This document shows positions 35,812 through 44,019 of a stretch of 55,239 bases of DNA, piece by piece; positions within the stretch are counted from its first letter, which is position 1, and each line of letters opens with the position of its first letter. The translations under genes were made by a program, and so were the position numbers. Origin of the DNA: DATESZ01 sp035283845 (GTDB lineage: Bacteria; Desulfobacterota; Syntrophia; Syntrophales; JACQWR01); NCBI GenBank assembly GCA_035283845.1, contig DATESZ010000155.1, positions 1-55,239 on the forward strand. The letters run 5' to 3'. The notes beneath the pieces were generated by a model. It saw only the letters and a program-made list of their open reading frames with translations, ran no database searches and was not told the origin of the DNA.

Positions 35812-36716
35812 GGCATATAGGGTTCGATGGAAACGGATACATTAGCAATATTTTCTAAGGTTTGCATAATGCTCCCCTTTACATGGAGGCCGATCATATA
35901 CCCTTCGCTGGCAGACTTGTTGTAATCTACCTTAATGGTTATATCAATCCATCGATCCTGACCCAACTGACGGACATCAACATTTTTCACCTTGCGGACA
36001 CCGGGGACAAGCTGGACGATCGATTCTATTTCGGATCTGATCTCGAAATTAACCGAGCGGTCCATCACTCCATTGAGACCATCTTTAAGCATCCCGCCGC
36101 TTAAACGCATCAGATCCAGCGTTTCGATAACCGCAACCAGCGGGTCAAGAAACAAGAGACCTATGTTGGATCCGATGATGGCCAGCACAACAAAAAACGA
36201 AGAAAAGGTGTCCGAATGATGATGCTTCGCATTTGCCAGAATTGCGGGGCTGTTTCGCCTCGTCCCGACGCAATGCAAATACCTGTAAAGCTTATAGTTT
36301 GCAATGACCGATATACACCCCGCCCAGAGGGCGGTCAGTTTCGGTACCTGAATCTGTCCGTACAGGCCCGCCCATACATCCCTGATGGAATGGACAAATA
36401 GGAACAGGGAGGCAATAAAAATGGCAACCCCGATAAACAGCATCGCCACGAATTCAATCTTGCCATGTCCATATGGATGCCTCACGTCAGCCGGTCTCTC
36501 TGAAACCCTGATGCCAATCACCACAACCAGCGATGTTACAAAATCCTTGAACGAATAAAGTGAATTGCCCAGGATTGCCTTGCTGCCGCTTACAAAACCA
36601 ATAAAGGCCATAAAGGCCGCGAGCATGAGATTGAGAAGAGTGGCCACCAGCAGGGCCTTTTTACCGCAACTGGCGCAATCATTATTATTCAAAAATTTTA
36701 AAGCACTACGTGACAT
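35808..36716 (-). CDS. mamM: MamM, cation diffusion facilitator of the magnetosome
   Basis: The start is the ATG at 36716 (MSRSALKFLNNN); an in-frame codon at 36851 lies deep inside mamP. The 302-residue CDF protein carries the N-terminal CASCG, LYSFKD in the first metal-site helix, HPYGHGKIEFV and AKHHHSD in the second. LYSxKD and AKHHH.D are features I associate with MamM rather than MamB. MamM moves iron and stabilises MamB. Coding overlaps mamP by 19 bases and the MamQ-like gene by four, so these are tightly coupled. Confidence 0.9.
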   Translation of the reverse strand: MSRSALKFLNNNDCASCGKKALLVATLLNLMLAAFMAFIGFVSGSKAILGNSLYSFKDFVTSLVVVIGIRVSERPADVRHPYGHGKIEFVAMLFIGVAIFIASLFLFVHSIRDVWAGLYGQIQVPKLTALWAGCISVIANYKLYRYLHCVGTRRNSPAILANAKHHHSDTFSSFFVVLAIIGSNIGLLFLDPLVAVIETLDLMRLSGGMLKDGLNGVMDRSVNFEIRSEIESIVQLVPGVRKVKNVDVRQLGQDRWIDITIKVDYNKSASEGYMIGLHVKGSIMQTLENIANVSVSIEPYMP

Positions 36717-37585
36717 TTTGTGCAGGTTCCTCTGTTCCTGTGAGGGGGCGGCGTACCCATGCGGATATTCGGAGCAACCTTTGTCAGGGCATCGCCCTGG
36801 TCTTTCAGCAGTTGATTGGAATTCAGGGCCGTCCTGGAAATAGCATGGCATCTGTCACATGGCCCAAGGTAGCCGTGGGGGCTTTTTGCTGTGGCCAGGA
36901 TCATCGGCGCCGCCTCCATCTGAGCTATTCCCAAAGCCTCGGTACTGAAAACCAAAATGTTTATATATTTGCCGCCACGGTAAACTGATAGGTTTACCCG
37001 GTTTGACTGGGCCAAATCTTTGGTCGCCAGCCGGAACGACTTAAGGTCATTTATCTTCCTGTCGTTCACTGCCGTGATGACATCCCCCGCATAGAGCCCC
37101 GCTTCCGCCGAGAGCAGCGTCACTTCATCGATCAGGACCCCCGCCACGTCCGGCGGTATGAAATTTGCCTCAGCGATCGCCGGTGTTAAAGGAATGACCT
37201 CCATCCCGATCCAGTGTCCTTCCTGTAGCGTCTTATCCGGGAAGGCGATAGGCGGCAGAGGGACGTTCTGATCCGGCTGGACCGGAAGAATGATATCCCC
37301 ATTCCCCTGCGGCGGATCGAGCTGGTTCGGCTGCTGAACCGTATTCTCATGGTTTTGCTGTATACGCTGGTTGATGGGGTCCTGTTTCTGGACAACGGGT
37401 CCGGCCAAAGCAACAATATTGGGGTCTTTCGGAGTCACCTCGTCCCAGTCCTTTTCCTTTATTGCTGACGGCGCCATTGAGGAAAGGGGTGTGGCCCCTC
37501 TCAAATAAACGAAATAGACGTACAGGAACGCACAAACCAGCAGTATAACTACAACCGGATGGGCGATACGCGTAAGATGTTTCAT
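36698..37585 (-). CDS. mamP: MamP: PDZ protein with two magnetochrome haem motifs
   Basis: The 295-residue protein has an N-terminal anchor (about 10-27), a Pro/Gln-rich linker (50-115), a PDZ domain (about 125-215) and two c-type haem sites: CDRCH (243-247) and CTKCH (288-292). The second has the typical lead MGTPPPHRNRG. It ends three residues after the last haem motif. MamP is an iron oxidase that helps set the Fe(II)/Fe(III) ratio for magnetite or greigite. It is the first recognisable mam gene after the small head genes of the operon and overlaps mamM. Confidence 0.92.
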   Translation of the reverse strand: MKHLTRIAHPVVVILLVCAFLYVYFVYLRGATPLSSMAPSAIKEKDWDEVTPKDPNIVALAGPVVQKQDPINQRIQQNHENTVQQPNQLDPPQGNGDIILPVQPDQNVPLPPIAFPDKTLQEGHWIGMEVIPLTPAIAEANFIPPDVAGVLIDEVTLLSAEAGLYAGDVITAVNDRKINDLKSFRLATKDLAQSNRVNLSVYRGGKYINILVFSTEALGIAQMEAAPMILATAKSPHGYLGPCDRCHAISRTALNSNQLLKDQGDALTKVAPNIRMGTPPPHRNRGTCTKCHVVL

Positions 37586-37588
37586 TTA

Positions 37589-37747
37589 TTAAGCTTTTTC
37601 CCCTGCTGGCATTAGCATGCTGTTTAGACCCTCGGCAAACTTAGCCTCGAATTTTTCTGTAAGTTCTGGTTTTGTTCTATTGAGTAGCTCATAAACAAGA
37701 GCCCCAACAAAAACCGCCATAAAAACCCCCACCAGTATCTTCGACAT
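37589..37747 (-). CDS. 52-residue single-span membrane protein upstream of mamP
   Basis: A nearly ideal ribosome site (GGGAGGTGAG) precedes the ATG at 37747, and the stop lies three bases before the mamP start. The product opens with a hydrophobic helix (ILVGVFMAVFVGALVYELL) and has a charged amphipathic tail (TEKFEAKFAEGLNSMLM). It is too short for usual gene callers. Position, coupling and ribosome site argue that it is real and made with MamP. It could be an assembly factor or small partner; no family recognised. Confidence 0.78.
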   Translation of the reverse strand: MSKILVGVFMAVFVGALVYELLNRTKPELTEKFEAKFAEGLNSMLMPAGEKA

Positions 37748-37810
37748 AGCTCACCTCCCTGTTAGACCTGTTACTTACGACGCACTGCCGGCAAAAAATA
37801 TCTTATTTTC

Positions 37811-38116
37811 TCAGCCCCGCGCCGTCATCTTTTTCTCCTCAAAAGACGTAATGGATCTATCGATCTTTTCCGTAGCAGCAACCAGTTCCACTAACATATC
37901 ATCCCTTTTCAAGTCTGCCAGACCCGCTTTTTTCACCTGGATTATTCTTTTGCCGATCAGGCTTAAACACTCCCGCCTCTTCTTTTTGAGGCCCCGTATA
38001 TCGTATGTTAAAACAATGCCCTTGGCGCTTTTTTTTGCAGAAGCAACGGTGTATAACAAGGCATCCACAAATATATCCCCCAGGTGCTGCATCTTATACC
38101 TGACATCTCTGCTCAT
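37811..38116 (-). CDS. Uncharacterised 101-residue helical protein, distant LY..IG-type
   Basis: AAGGAGGATATCTGT precedes the ATG. The protein has a helical N-terminal half (HLGDIFVDALLYTVASAKKS) and then KKKRRECLSLIGKRIIQVK (about 44-62). The latter resembles, loosely, the R...LY.(E/D)IG..V motif of the products at 19411, 20714 and 25416, followed by a short charged helix. It lies in the head of the mam operon. If the resemblance holds, the same recognition module is present both inside the mam operon and in the scaffold block. Confidence 0.7.
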   Translation of the reverse strand: MSRDVRYKMQHLGDIFVDALLYTVASAKKSAKGIVLTYDIRGLKKKRRECLSLIGKRIIQVKKAGLADLKRDDMLVELVAATEKIDRSITSFEEKKMTARG

Positions 38117-38134
38117 ACAGATATCCTCCTTACT

Positions 38135-38341
38135 TCATTTTTTCCTGTTCATAAGATAAAAGATGCCAATCGCGCTTATCACTCCGACCACCATACTTAT
38201 AACTATGATAAGGCTGAGTTCCAATTGAAATGGATTCCCGATGAGTATTTTAATGGGCACGGCCGTCCGATTCTGGTCGAGAAAAACAACCACCAGAAAC
38301 AAAAACATCAACGTTACAAGGTAGCTTGATTTTAATTTCAT
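38135..38341 (-). CDS. Two-span membrane protein, LapA/MamL-like
   Basis: This 68-residue protein has two transmembrane helices (about 5-20 and 41-63) separated by the loop DQNRTAVPIKILIGNPFQLEL, and ends in a basic NRKK. The layout, helix-NxxxVxI..L-helix-basic tail, is that of LapA-domain proteins; MamL of Magnetospirillum has the same build. MamL acts in magnetosome membrane formation. I suggest MamL-like function but leave the symbol empty, since LapA-like proteins are common. Confidence 0.72.
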   Translation of the reverse strand: MKLKSSYLVTLMFLFLVVVFLDQNRTAVPIKILIGNPFQLELSLIIVISMVVGVISAIGIFYLMNRKK

Positions 38342-38355
38342 GCTCTCGGCGCCTT

Positions 38356-38586
38356 TTATTTTAAGTCTTTTGCGCCGTACAAGAATCCCAGCGCGCCGCC
38401 TGTCAGACCGAGCGCCTTGAAGGTCAAAATTGCCGGAATAGCGACTTCAGCCATTGCTGCTACCGCGAGAGCTCCTATCCCCAGGCTAATCCCCACACCG
38501 AGACCCACGGCGGTTTTACCTGCCAGCATGGCAACTTTATAAACAGAATCTCCACCTTTTTCATCATAATCGCGCGCCATATTCAT
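38356..38586 (-). CDS. Small Gly/Ala-rich membrane protein in the mam operon
   Basis: The 76-residue product has a hydrophilic N-terminus (RDYDEKGGDSVYKV) and two Gly/Ala-rich hydrophobic stretches (GLGVGISLGIGALAVAAMA, LGLTGGALGFLYG). Gly/Leu/Ala-rich membrane segments recall MamC/MamD/Mms-type crystal-associated proteins, but no diagnostic motif is present. AGGGAGAG sits just before the first ATG; the third residue is an alternative start. It is probably a magnetosome membrane protein, by position. Confidence 0.68.
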   Translation of the reverse strand: MNMARDYDEKGGDSVYKVAMLAGKTAVGLGVGISLGIGALAVAAMAEVAIPAILTFKALGLTGGALGFLYGAKDLK

Positions 38587-38666
38587 CTCTCCCTACTATC
38601 ATGATCATATCCCGGTAAGCCCTTCCCCGCATGAGACAGTGCAATGAGAGGGGGAGCATTACCGCT

Positions 38667-39473
38667 TCACTGCGGTTTGACCGTTGCCCCATCGTTCAGT
38701 TGCAATAAAAGCAGCTTTTTGGACAAAGGCACCTTATCCCCATACTCGAGCAATTTCTTTTCAAAATAGGGCAATTTCCCTGTTTCCTTCAAACAAATGC
38801 CGATCAAAAGATCGCTCAGGTCGGAGATTTCTTGCAGGTAAAAGAAGGATCCGCCTGTTTCATTCGCCATCCAGCGAAAGTTACCCTCCGTCTCGGATAT
38901 ATTGTTGCATAAAATTGGATAGATTTTGATCCCCTTGAGCTTGAGCGCCTTCACCTCTTCACGGTAATCGCGCATTTTTGTGCACTCTTTGATCCCGTCC
39001 AACACCCCGTGGGGCGGTTTGTCGCCAATCAGAATGATCACTTTGGGCGCCGCTTTATCCCAGGTAAATGCCACCGCTTCGCGCAAAGCGCACTCCACCG
39101 CTTCCGGTCCGCCTCCGCCCTCTCCGATATACAGTCCGGGTGAACGCATAAAGCCGATGATTTCTTTTCTATTGAACGTCAGCGGCAGGATCTTGGTCAG
39201 ATAATATTCATCTTCCCCTTCATCACCATGATCCTTGTAAGCGACGCAACCCATCCTGATCTTTGGCGAATACTCCAGGACGTTTTCTATGATCCTTATG
39301 ATATTTTGTTTTACCTCATCGATGTAAGGGTCCATACTGCCAGTCGTGTCAATCATGAATAGGACATCGAGGGACGAATCGGCGTAGAAGCGGCCTTCCT
39401 TCAGCAGCTTCTCTTTTTCAGCTATCTTCTGAAGAATTTTCTCTTTTCTGTCAGTCAACCCATCAGTGCTCAT
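38667..39473 (-). CDS. von Willebrand factor A domain protein at the head of the mam operon
   Basis: The 268-residue protein has a vWA domain with a complete MIDAS: DTTGSM (about 43-48), a Thr/Ser-containing centre (GEGGGGPEAVECAL) and an acidic IGDKPPHG strand. It lacks signal peptide and transmembrane span, so it is cytoplasmic. Short helices flank the fold, for example KEKILQKIAEKEKLLKEG. vWA domains bind proteins through a bound metal ion and often partner AAA+ ATPases. An AAA+ ATPase is encoded at 14544, although the link is speculative. It is the first gene of the minus-strand run. Confidence 0.85.
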   Translation of the reverse strand: MSTDGLTDRKEKILQKIAEKEKLLKEGRFYADSSLDVLFMIDTTGSMDPYIDEVKQNIIRIIENVLEYSPKIRMGCVAYKDHGDEGEDEYYLTKILPLTFNRKEIIGFMRSPGLYIGEGGGGPEAVECALREAVAFTWDKAAPKVIILIGDKPPHGVLDGIKECTKMRDYREEVKALKLKGIKIYPILCNNISETEGNFRWMANETGGSFFYLQEISDLSDLLIGICLKETGKLPYFEKKLLEYGDKVPLSKKLLLLQLNDGATVKPQ

Positions 39474-39709
39474 TAGATTATAGAAACCCCCATCTTTTAC
39501 CGCGAAGCAGCCCCGTCATATCGAAACCCCGGCAAAAGCAGATCAAGTTTGTCTGATGGCCTAATTCATTATTTTACTGTGGAGTTTTTTAGCACCGCCC
39601 CTCCCCCCTGTCAAGGGGGAAAAAGGGGAAAGCAATAAAAATTTTGTTGATCTTTTACATGAAATACGCTACCCATCTTACCACATTTCGGAAATGTTGT
39701 GTGACTTAA
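39474..39709. promoter_or_regulatory. Divergent intergenic region driving the mam operon and the DUF486 gene
   Basis: This is the only divergent gap upstream of the mam run, so the operon promoter should be here. A weak minus-strand candidate is TTGATC (39541-39546 complement) and GATATG (39517-39522 complement) with an 18-base spacer. A half copy of the GC-rich repeat (CCCCTCCCCCCTGTCAAGGGGG, about 39598-39619) lies in the middle. I saw no clear Fur or DtxR box by eye. Confidence 0.4.
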
Positions 39710-40069
39710 ATGAAATCATACCTCCTGTCATCCATGTTGTTATGCTGCAGTAATGTCTTCATGACTTTTGCCTGGTATGGGCACCTCAAGAACTTTTCCG
39801 GGAGACCCTGGCTTTTTGCCGCGCTATTCAGTTGGGGCATTGCCCTTTTTGAATACCTGCTTCAGGTGCCGGCAAACCGCATCGGCCATCAGGTGATGAA
39901 TATCGGGCAATTGAAAATTCTTCAGGAGATTATAACATTATCGGTATTTGTTCCTTTTTCCTTTTTGTATTTGAAAGAAGATGTTGATCTCGACTACCTT
40001 TGGGCAGGGATCTGTTTATTAGGCGCAGTCTTCTTCATTTTTCGGCGCAAGCTATTTGACGCCCTATGA
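39710..40069 (+). CDS. DUF486 family small membrane protein
   Basis: The 119-residue protein has four transmembrane segments. It starts MKSYLLSSMLLCCSNVFMTF and contains AWYGHLKNF, NRIGHQVMNIGQLKILQE and the C-terminal LGAVFFIFRRK, all typical of DUF486, an EamA/DMT-like small family with no proven function. It is a plus-strand gene facing away from the mam operon. No clear ribosome site precedes the ATG. Confidence 0.85.
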   Translation: MKSYLLSSMLLCCSNVFMTFAWYGHLKNFSGRPWLFAALFSWGIALFEYLLQVPANRIGHQVMNIGQLKILQEIITLSVFVPFSFLYLKEDVDLDYLWAGICLLGAVFFIFRRKLFDAL

Positions 40070-40176
40070 AACAGCCCCTGTGGCATAGGATTGCGAAAAT
40101 TGTCCGGTGCGCCGACAGCGCCACAGGCAACAATCTGCTGCTTTCCCTATTGAATAACTGGCTAAAGGAGTTTGGC

Positions 40177-40428
40177 ATGATGACATCAATCTTAATTGAC
40201 TCAAAAAGCAAATCAATGGCAATCGAAGTTGAATTAAAAGGCGAAGACAGGCCGATCAGTATCAAAATCAATGATTATGTGATTGAGCCGGATGGGAACG
40301 GCAGCATCGTTACAATTGGCGACATCTCCTTTTCCAGAGAATGGATGGATGTCCTCGCCAAGAAATTTCTTGCCAAGGGAAAGCTTTCCCTCCCCCTGTC
40401 TCCTGATTTGCTCGAACAAATACTTTAA
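40177..40428 (+). CDS. Uncharacterised 83-residue protein
   Basis: The start is the ATG at 40177, because AAAGGAG lies seven bases before it; the frame extends upstream to 40066 without support. The product is a compact alpha/beta protein with many Ile/Lys/Asp residues (SKSKSMAIEVELKGEDRPI, DGNGSIVTIGDISFSREWM) and a C-terminal helix. No family recognised. It is convergent with the EcsC gene. Confidence 0.65.
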   Translation: MMTSILIDSKSKSMAIEVELKGEDRPISIKINDYVIEPDGNGSIVTIGDISFSREWMDVLAKKFLAKGKLSLPLSPDLLEQIL

Positions 40429-40504
40429 ATGATAGATTTGGGCGATTTTAATGGCGGGAATGCTGATCTATTCATTGGAACGGATAGTTCAGGAAGGTAA
40501 AATC

Positions 40505-41326
40505 TCACAATTCAATCATGTTGTTTTCGATAAGCCATCTTTCCTGAAAAGCGCGCCTTGCCGCCCAACCAACATCATTAATGAACCAGGCGTTAACGGA
40601 CCCCCCGACAGCGGCGCCGATGGCCGGGATAGCCTGCATGACCTTTCGCTCGGTGATATTGACTCCCAGTTGTCTTCCTAAACTTTTCATGCCAATAAGC
40701 ACAGATTCTTTAACTAATTGCTGTTGCGCAGCCTTCTCTGCTACCGTCTTCAGCGTCTGTTTGGCGATCATCACATCTATCGCCCGCAGTATTTTGACCG
40801 CATCGGCTTTTTCACTTGCCGTGTTGGCGCCGGCGGCGGATAAAAGCGCTAAAACAAAGTACCTGCCTTTTTCATCTTTGTTCTTGTATCCATAACAGAG
40901 GCCTATTTTGTGAATTGTCCTCAAGGCGAAAGTAATGATGAAAGGAATATCCAGCACCAATCCGTAGATCCCCCACATGCCTGAACCAACGCCTTCTGCA
41001 GATGCCACGCCGATTGCCCAGTTGTGAATTTCATTGGCTAATTTATCTGACAGCATAAGGTCTTTTTTTTTCAATTCATAAATTTCCGACACCCCTCCTT
41101 TTCTCGTGACATCGCCTTCGTCGGCCAACCATTCCGCCACCGAACTTGTACCGCCGATGGCATCCCGGATGGCCGACTGAGGTACGACAGCTTGAATGAG
41201 CATGGATATCGGAAACATCACGCAACCTAACGCGGTGCCGACAACGCTCGGTTTTTCCTTACGCCATTCTTCTATCGCGCGTATCTGCTCCTTTTCATAT
41301 TCACCGGGGTTGCTCGTGATTGCCAT
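40505..41326 (-). CDS. EcsC family protein
   Basis: The 273-residue protein matches the EcsC family. It has a helical N-terminus (YEKEQIRAIEEWRKEKPS), hydrophobic stretches (SMLIQAVVPQSAIRDAI), LDIPFIITFALRTIHKIGLCYGY in the centre, and AIPAIGAAVGGSVNAWFI near the end. EcsC proteins are membrane-associated and of uncertain function (originally linked to an ABC exporter of Bacillus). It is the last gene of a minus-strand run with the DtxR-FeoA and feoB genes, and could act with iron uptake; no direct evidence. Confidence 0.83.
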   Translation of the reverse strand: MAITSNPGEYEKEQIRAIEEWRKEKPSVVGTALGCVMFPISMLIQAVVPQSAIRDAIGGTSSVAEWLADEGDVTRKGGVSEIYELKKKDLMLSDKLANEIHNWAIGVASAEGVGSGMWGIYGLVLDIPFIITFALRTIHKIGLCYGYKNKDEKGRYFVLALLSAAGANTASEKADAVKILRAIDVMIAKQTLKTVAEKAAQQQLVKESVLIGMKSLGRQLGVNITERKVMQAIPAIGAAVGGSVNAWFINDVGWAARRAFQERWLIENNMIEL

Positions 41327-41372
41327 GGTACTCGCAAAGCTCCTCGAGAGACAGGCGGGATTGCCTACCCCT

Positions 41373-42035
41373 TTATATCTTCAATCCATAGATGCCCATG
41401 GCAATATCCTGTTCCAGGGCTATCTGGGTATTCTCAATCTGAATGACATAAGCGGGAAATTTTTGGCGGATTTTTATCTTTTTCCCGGGAGACACGCCAA
41501 AAGAAACCAGTTTGCCGATCAAGACCGGGTCAGCTTTTCTGATAAAGGATATTCTGACCTCATCGCCTATATCCAGGGAATCGAGAGATTTAACAAACGT
41601 TTTTACAGAATCTTCAGCCCTCTTGCAGCAATCCCCTTCCGGTATCGGGAAACCGTGGGGACATTCCCGCGGGTGGCCAAGCAAGGTGCAGATCGCCTCG
41701 GTAAGACCGGGCGCCAGTGTATGCTCATACTCGCAGGCCGACTCCTCCATTTCCCCAAACATCATCCCCAGGACATCGACAAGCAGCCTTTCGGCCAGTC
41801 TGTGCCTGCGTATGATAGGCTGCGCCTGCTCTTTTCCCTGGGCTGTGAGAGTGATCTCCGTGCCGCTTATTTTCACGAGGCCGCTTTTTTCCAGCTCCGA
41901 TAAGATTTCGTCATCCACAATATATCCATAGGCGCCCTCATGTTCCTTCAATACGTTTTCTACCGTGCATCTTCCCTTTTCCTCCAACGTCCAGACAGTC
42001 TCGATCGTTTCAGCCGTTACATCTACAATTTTCAT
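41373..42035 (-). CDS. DtxR/MntR-type iron-dependent regulator with C-terminal FeoA-like domain
   Basis: The 220-residue protein has a helix-turn-helix N-terminus (GAYGYIVDDEILSELEKSGL), the metal-binding/dimerisation segment (RRHRLAERLLVDVLGMMFGE, ACEYEHTLAPGL, HPRECPHGFPIP) and a FeoA/SH3-like C-terminal domain (about 148-220; GKLVSFGVSPGKKIKIRQK). The residues E, H and C needed for Fe(II) sensing are present. It represses or controls iron genes when iron is plentiful. It lies nine bases downstream of feoB with AAGGGGTGG before the ATG, so it is co-transcribed. The FeoA domain may also serve FeoB, as no separate feoA is present. Confidence 0.9.
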   Translation of the reverse strand: MKIVDVTAETIETVWTLEEKGRCTVENVLKEHEGAYGYIVDDEILSELEKSGLVKISGTEITLTAQGKEQAQPIIRRHRLAERLLVDVLGMMFGEMEESACEYEHTLAPGLTEAICTLLGHPRECPHGFPIPEGDCCKRAEDSVKTFVKSLDSLDIGDEVRISFIRKADPVLIGKLVSFGVSPGKKIKIRQKFPAYVIQIENTQIALEQDIAMGIYGLKI

Positions 42036-42045
42036 ATGCCACCCC

Positions 42046-43986
42046 TTAAAAAGAGAAATTATTCCACTGGAAAAAATAGTTCATGATTCCCCCGGTCATA
42101 ATGGCGCAGGCGGTAACGGAAAGAATAATGGCCAGTGCCTTCTTCGCTCCCTGTTCCTTGATAATGAGCAAGAAGTTTGCTACACAGGGGATAAAAAGTA
42201 TCGTGACAATCATCGCTACCACCAGTTGCCGATTATCCATGACGCCGGTGTCCACCAATTTTTTGAGCACTGCTATGCCTGCCTCTCCCCTGATGAAGCC
42301 CATAATCAGGGATTCGGCAAACTGCGGCGGCAGCCCCATAAAGCCTTTGACGACAGGCGCAAAGAAGTTCTCCAGATAAACCAAAAGACCGATCTTTTCT
42401 ACCAGAAAAAGTCCCAGCGCGCCGATGACGAACAGCGGCAGCGCCTCCCGGAGAAACAGCAGCGACCGGTAGGAAGTCTTTTTTATAATATTTTGCATGC
42501 TCGGAATGCGTATCGGAGGAATTTCCATGATAAAATAGGAAGGATCTACCGTCATCAGCCTGCTCAGGATAAAACCTGCGGCAATAGTAAGAGAAAAGAC
42601 AACCCCGAACACCACGAAAAAGGCAGCGAAAGAAACCTGCGCCAGAATAACCAAAATCATACTCAATTTTGCTGAACAGGGAATGCCCAGCGAAAGCAGA
42701 AAGATGGCGATAAACCGTTCTCTTTTGCTGTCCAGCACCCTGGTGGATAGTGTAGCCATGGTGACACAGGAAAAGCCGAGCACCATCGGCAGCACGGCCT
42801 TGCCGTTTAGACCTATTTTACTGAACAATCTGTTGAGCAGGATGGATAGCCGGGTAAAGTATCCCGAATCCTCAATAAAACCAAAGGTAAAGAAGAAAAC
42901 AACAATCACCGGTAAAACCAGGCCGAGAAGTGGAACAATCGCCATGGCGTAGAGACCGTACTCTCCCATAATAAGCTCCCTCGCCGGGGCGTATGGTATC
43001 ATTACCACGATATTATTAAGAAATGAGGCCACGACGAGGCCAAAAAAATCTTTCACTAAAAAGTCAACTAAATAACCTGCGGCAAATTTTCCCACAATAA
43101 AATACAGCACTACCAGCATGATAAAGAGGATCAGAAAACCGGCAATCGGAGTCAAGGCCATATTGCCTATCCTGTCTAATAACAGCGTGGAGGAAATTGG
43201 TGTGAAATAGATTGACTCGGTGAATACTGCTTCTGCCCAGGCATTGTTAGCCCGGTAAATAATCAGATCAAGTGGCTGGTACAGTGATTTCTTGGCCTCA
43301 GCCATGCCGCTCCGGGCGGCATCGTTATTATTGAGCGCGCTTATCTGCTGGGCCCAGCGTGCGGTCTCCTGCTCATCGGCAAGAGAGAAAAGCGACAAGG
43401 CCCGTTTTTTCCATTCCGGTTGCCTCTCGTCAGGCATAAGCGCCGTCAGACGCTGCATCGCATCTGTCAGAACGAAAGGCAACCGGGAGGGAAAGGATGG
43501 TATCCGGGCCGTGCCTAAGGCCGTAATAAGCGCGGCGATGCCAGCGCCTTCCGATGCCACCGTTTCGATTACGGAGGCGCCCAGCATATCTTCCAGTTTA
43601 TGCCGCTTGACCTTAATCCCCTTCTGGGCGGCTTCGTCAACCATATTCAAAACAAGCACCAGGGGAAGGCGAAATTCTGCCAACAATGCAGTAAGCGCCA
43701 ATGATCGTTTGATATTTTTTGCATCAGCGACTTGCACAACCAGGTCAGGCGTCTCGTCAATCAGGATATTCCGCGCCACCTTTTCATTATCAGCGTTGGA
43801 AAGCAGATTATACACGCCTGGAATATCAATTATTTCGATATTGTCCCCTTCGACCTTGAGGGCGCCTCTTTTGATCTCCACGACGGTGCCGGGGTGGGTG
43901 GAGATACTGACTCTGTCGTTGATCAAGCGGCTGAATACGGTGCTTTTACCGACATTCGGCAGGCCTAATAGCAAAACTCTCTTCAA
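42046..43986 (-). CDS. feoB: FeoB ferrous iron transporter
   Basis: The frame opens with TTG; I prefer the TTG at 43986, which is correctly spaced from GGAAAGGGA (a TTG at 43992 is the alternative). The roughly 646-residue protein has an N-terminal G domain (LLGLPNVGKST, DIPGVYNLLS, LVLNMVDEA), a helical guanine-dissociation-inhibitor-like part and a membrane domain of eight or more spans with the Gate/Nucleoside-recognition motif (SLGIPCSAKLSMILV). It imports Fe(II). It is shorter than E. coli FeoB (773). Magnetotactic deltaproteobacteria keep a magnetosome-specific FeoB near the mam genes; this one is a candidate. Confidence 0.93.
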   Translation of the reverse strand: MKRVLLLGLPNVGKSTVFSRLINDRVSISTHPGTVVEIKRGALKVEGDNIEIIDIPGVYNLLSNADNEKVARNILIDETPDLVVQVADAKNIKRSLALTALLAEFRLPLVLVLNMVDEAAQKGIKVKRHKLEDMLGASVIETVASEGAGIAALITALGTARIPSFPSRLPFVLTDAMQRLTALMPDERQPEWKKRALSLFSLADEQETARWAQQISALNNNDAARSGMAEAKKSLYQPLDLIIYRANNAWAEAVFTESIYFTPISSTLLLDRIGNMALTPIAGFLILFIMLVVLYFIVGKFAAGYLVDFLVKDFFGLVVASFLNNIVVMIPYAPARELIMGEYGLYAMAIVPLLGLVLPVIVVFFFTFGFIEDSGYFTRLSILLNRLFSKIGLNGKAVLPMVLGFSCVTMATLSTRVLDSKRERFIAIFLLSLGIPCSAKLSMILVILAQVSFAAFFVVFGVVFSLTIAAGFILSRLMTVDPSYFIMEIPPIRIPSMQNIIKKTSYRSLLFLREALPLFVIGALGLFLVEKIGLLVYLENFFAPVVKGFMGLPPQFAESLIMGFIRGEAGIAVLKKLVDTGVMDNRQLVVAMIVTILFIPCVANFLLIIKEQGAKKALAIILSVTACAIMTGGIMNYFFQWNNFSF

Positions 43987-44019
43987 TATCAATCCCTTTC
44001 CATGCAGGTTGAGTGCTTT

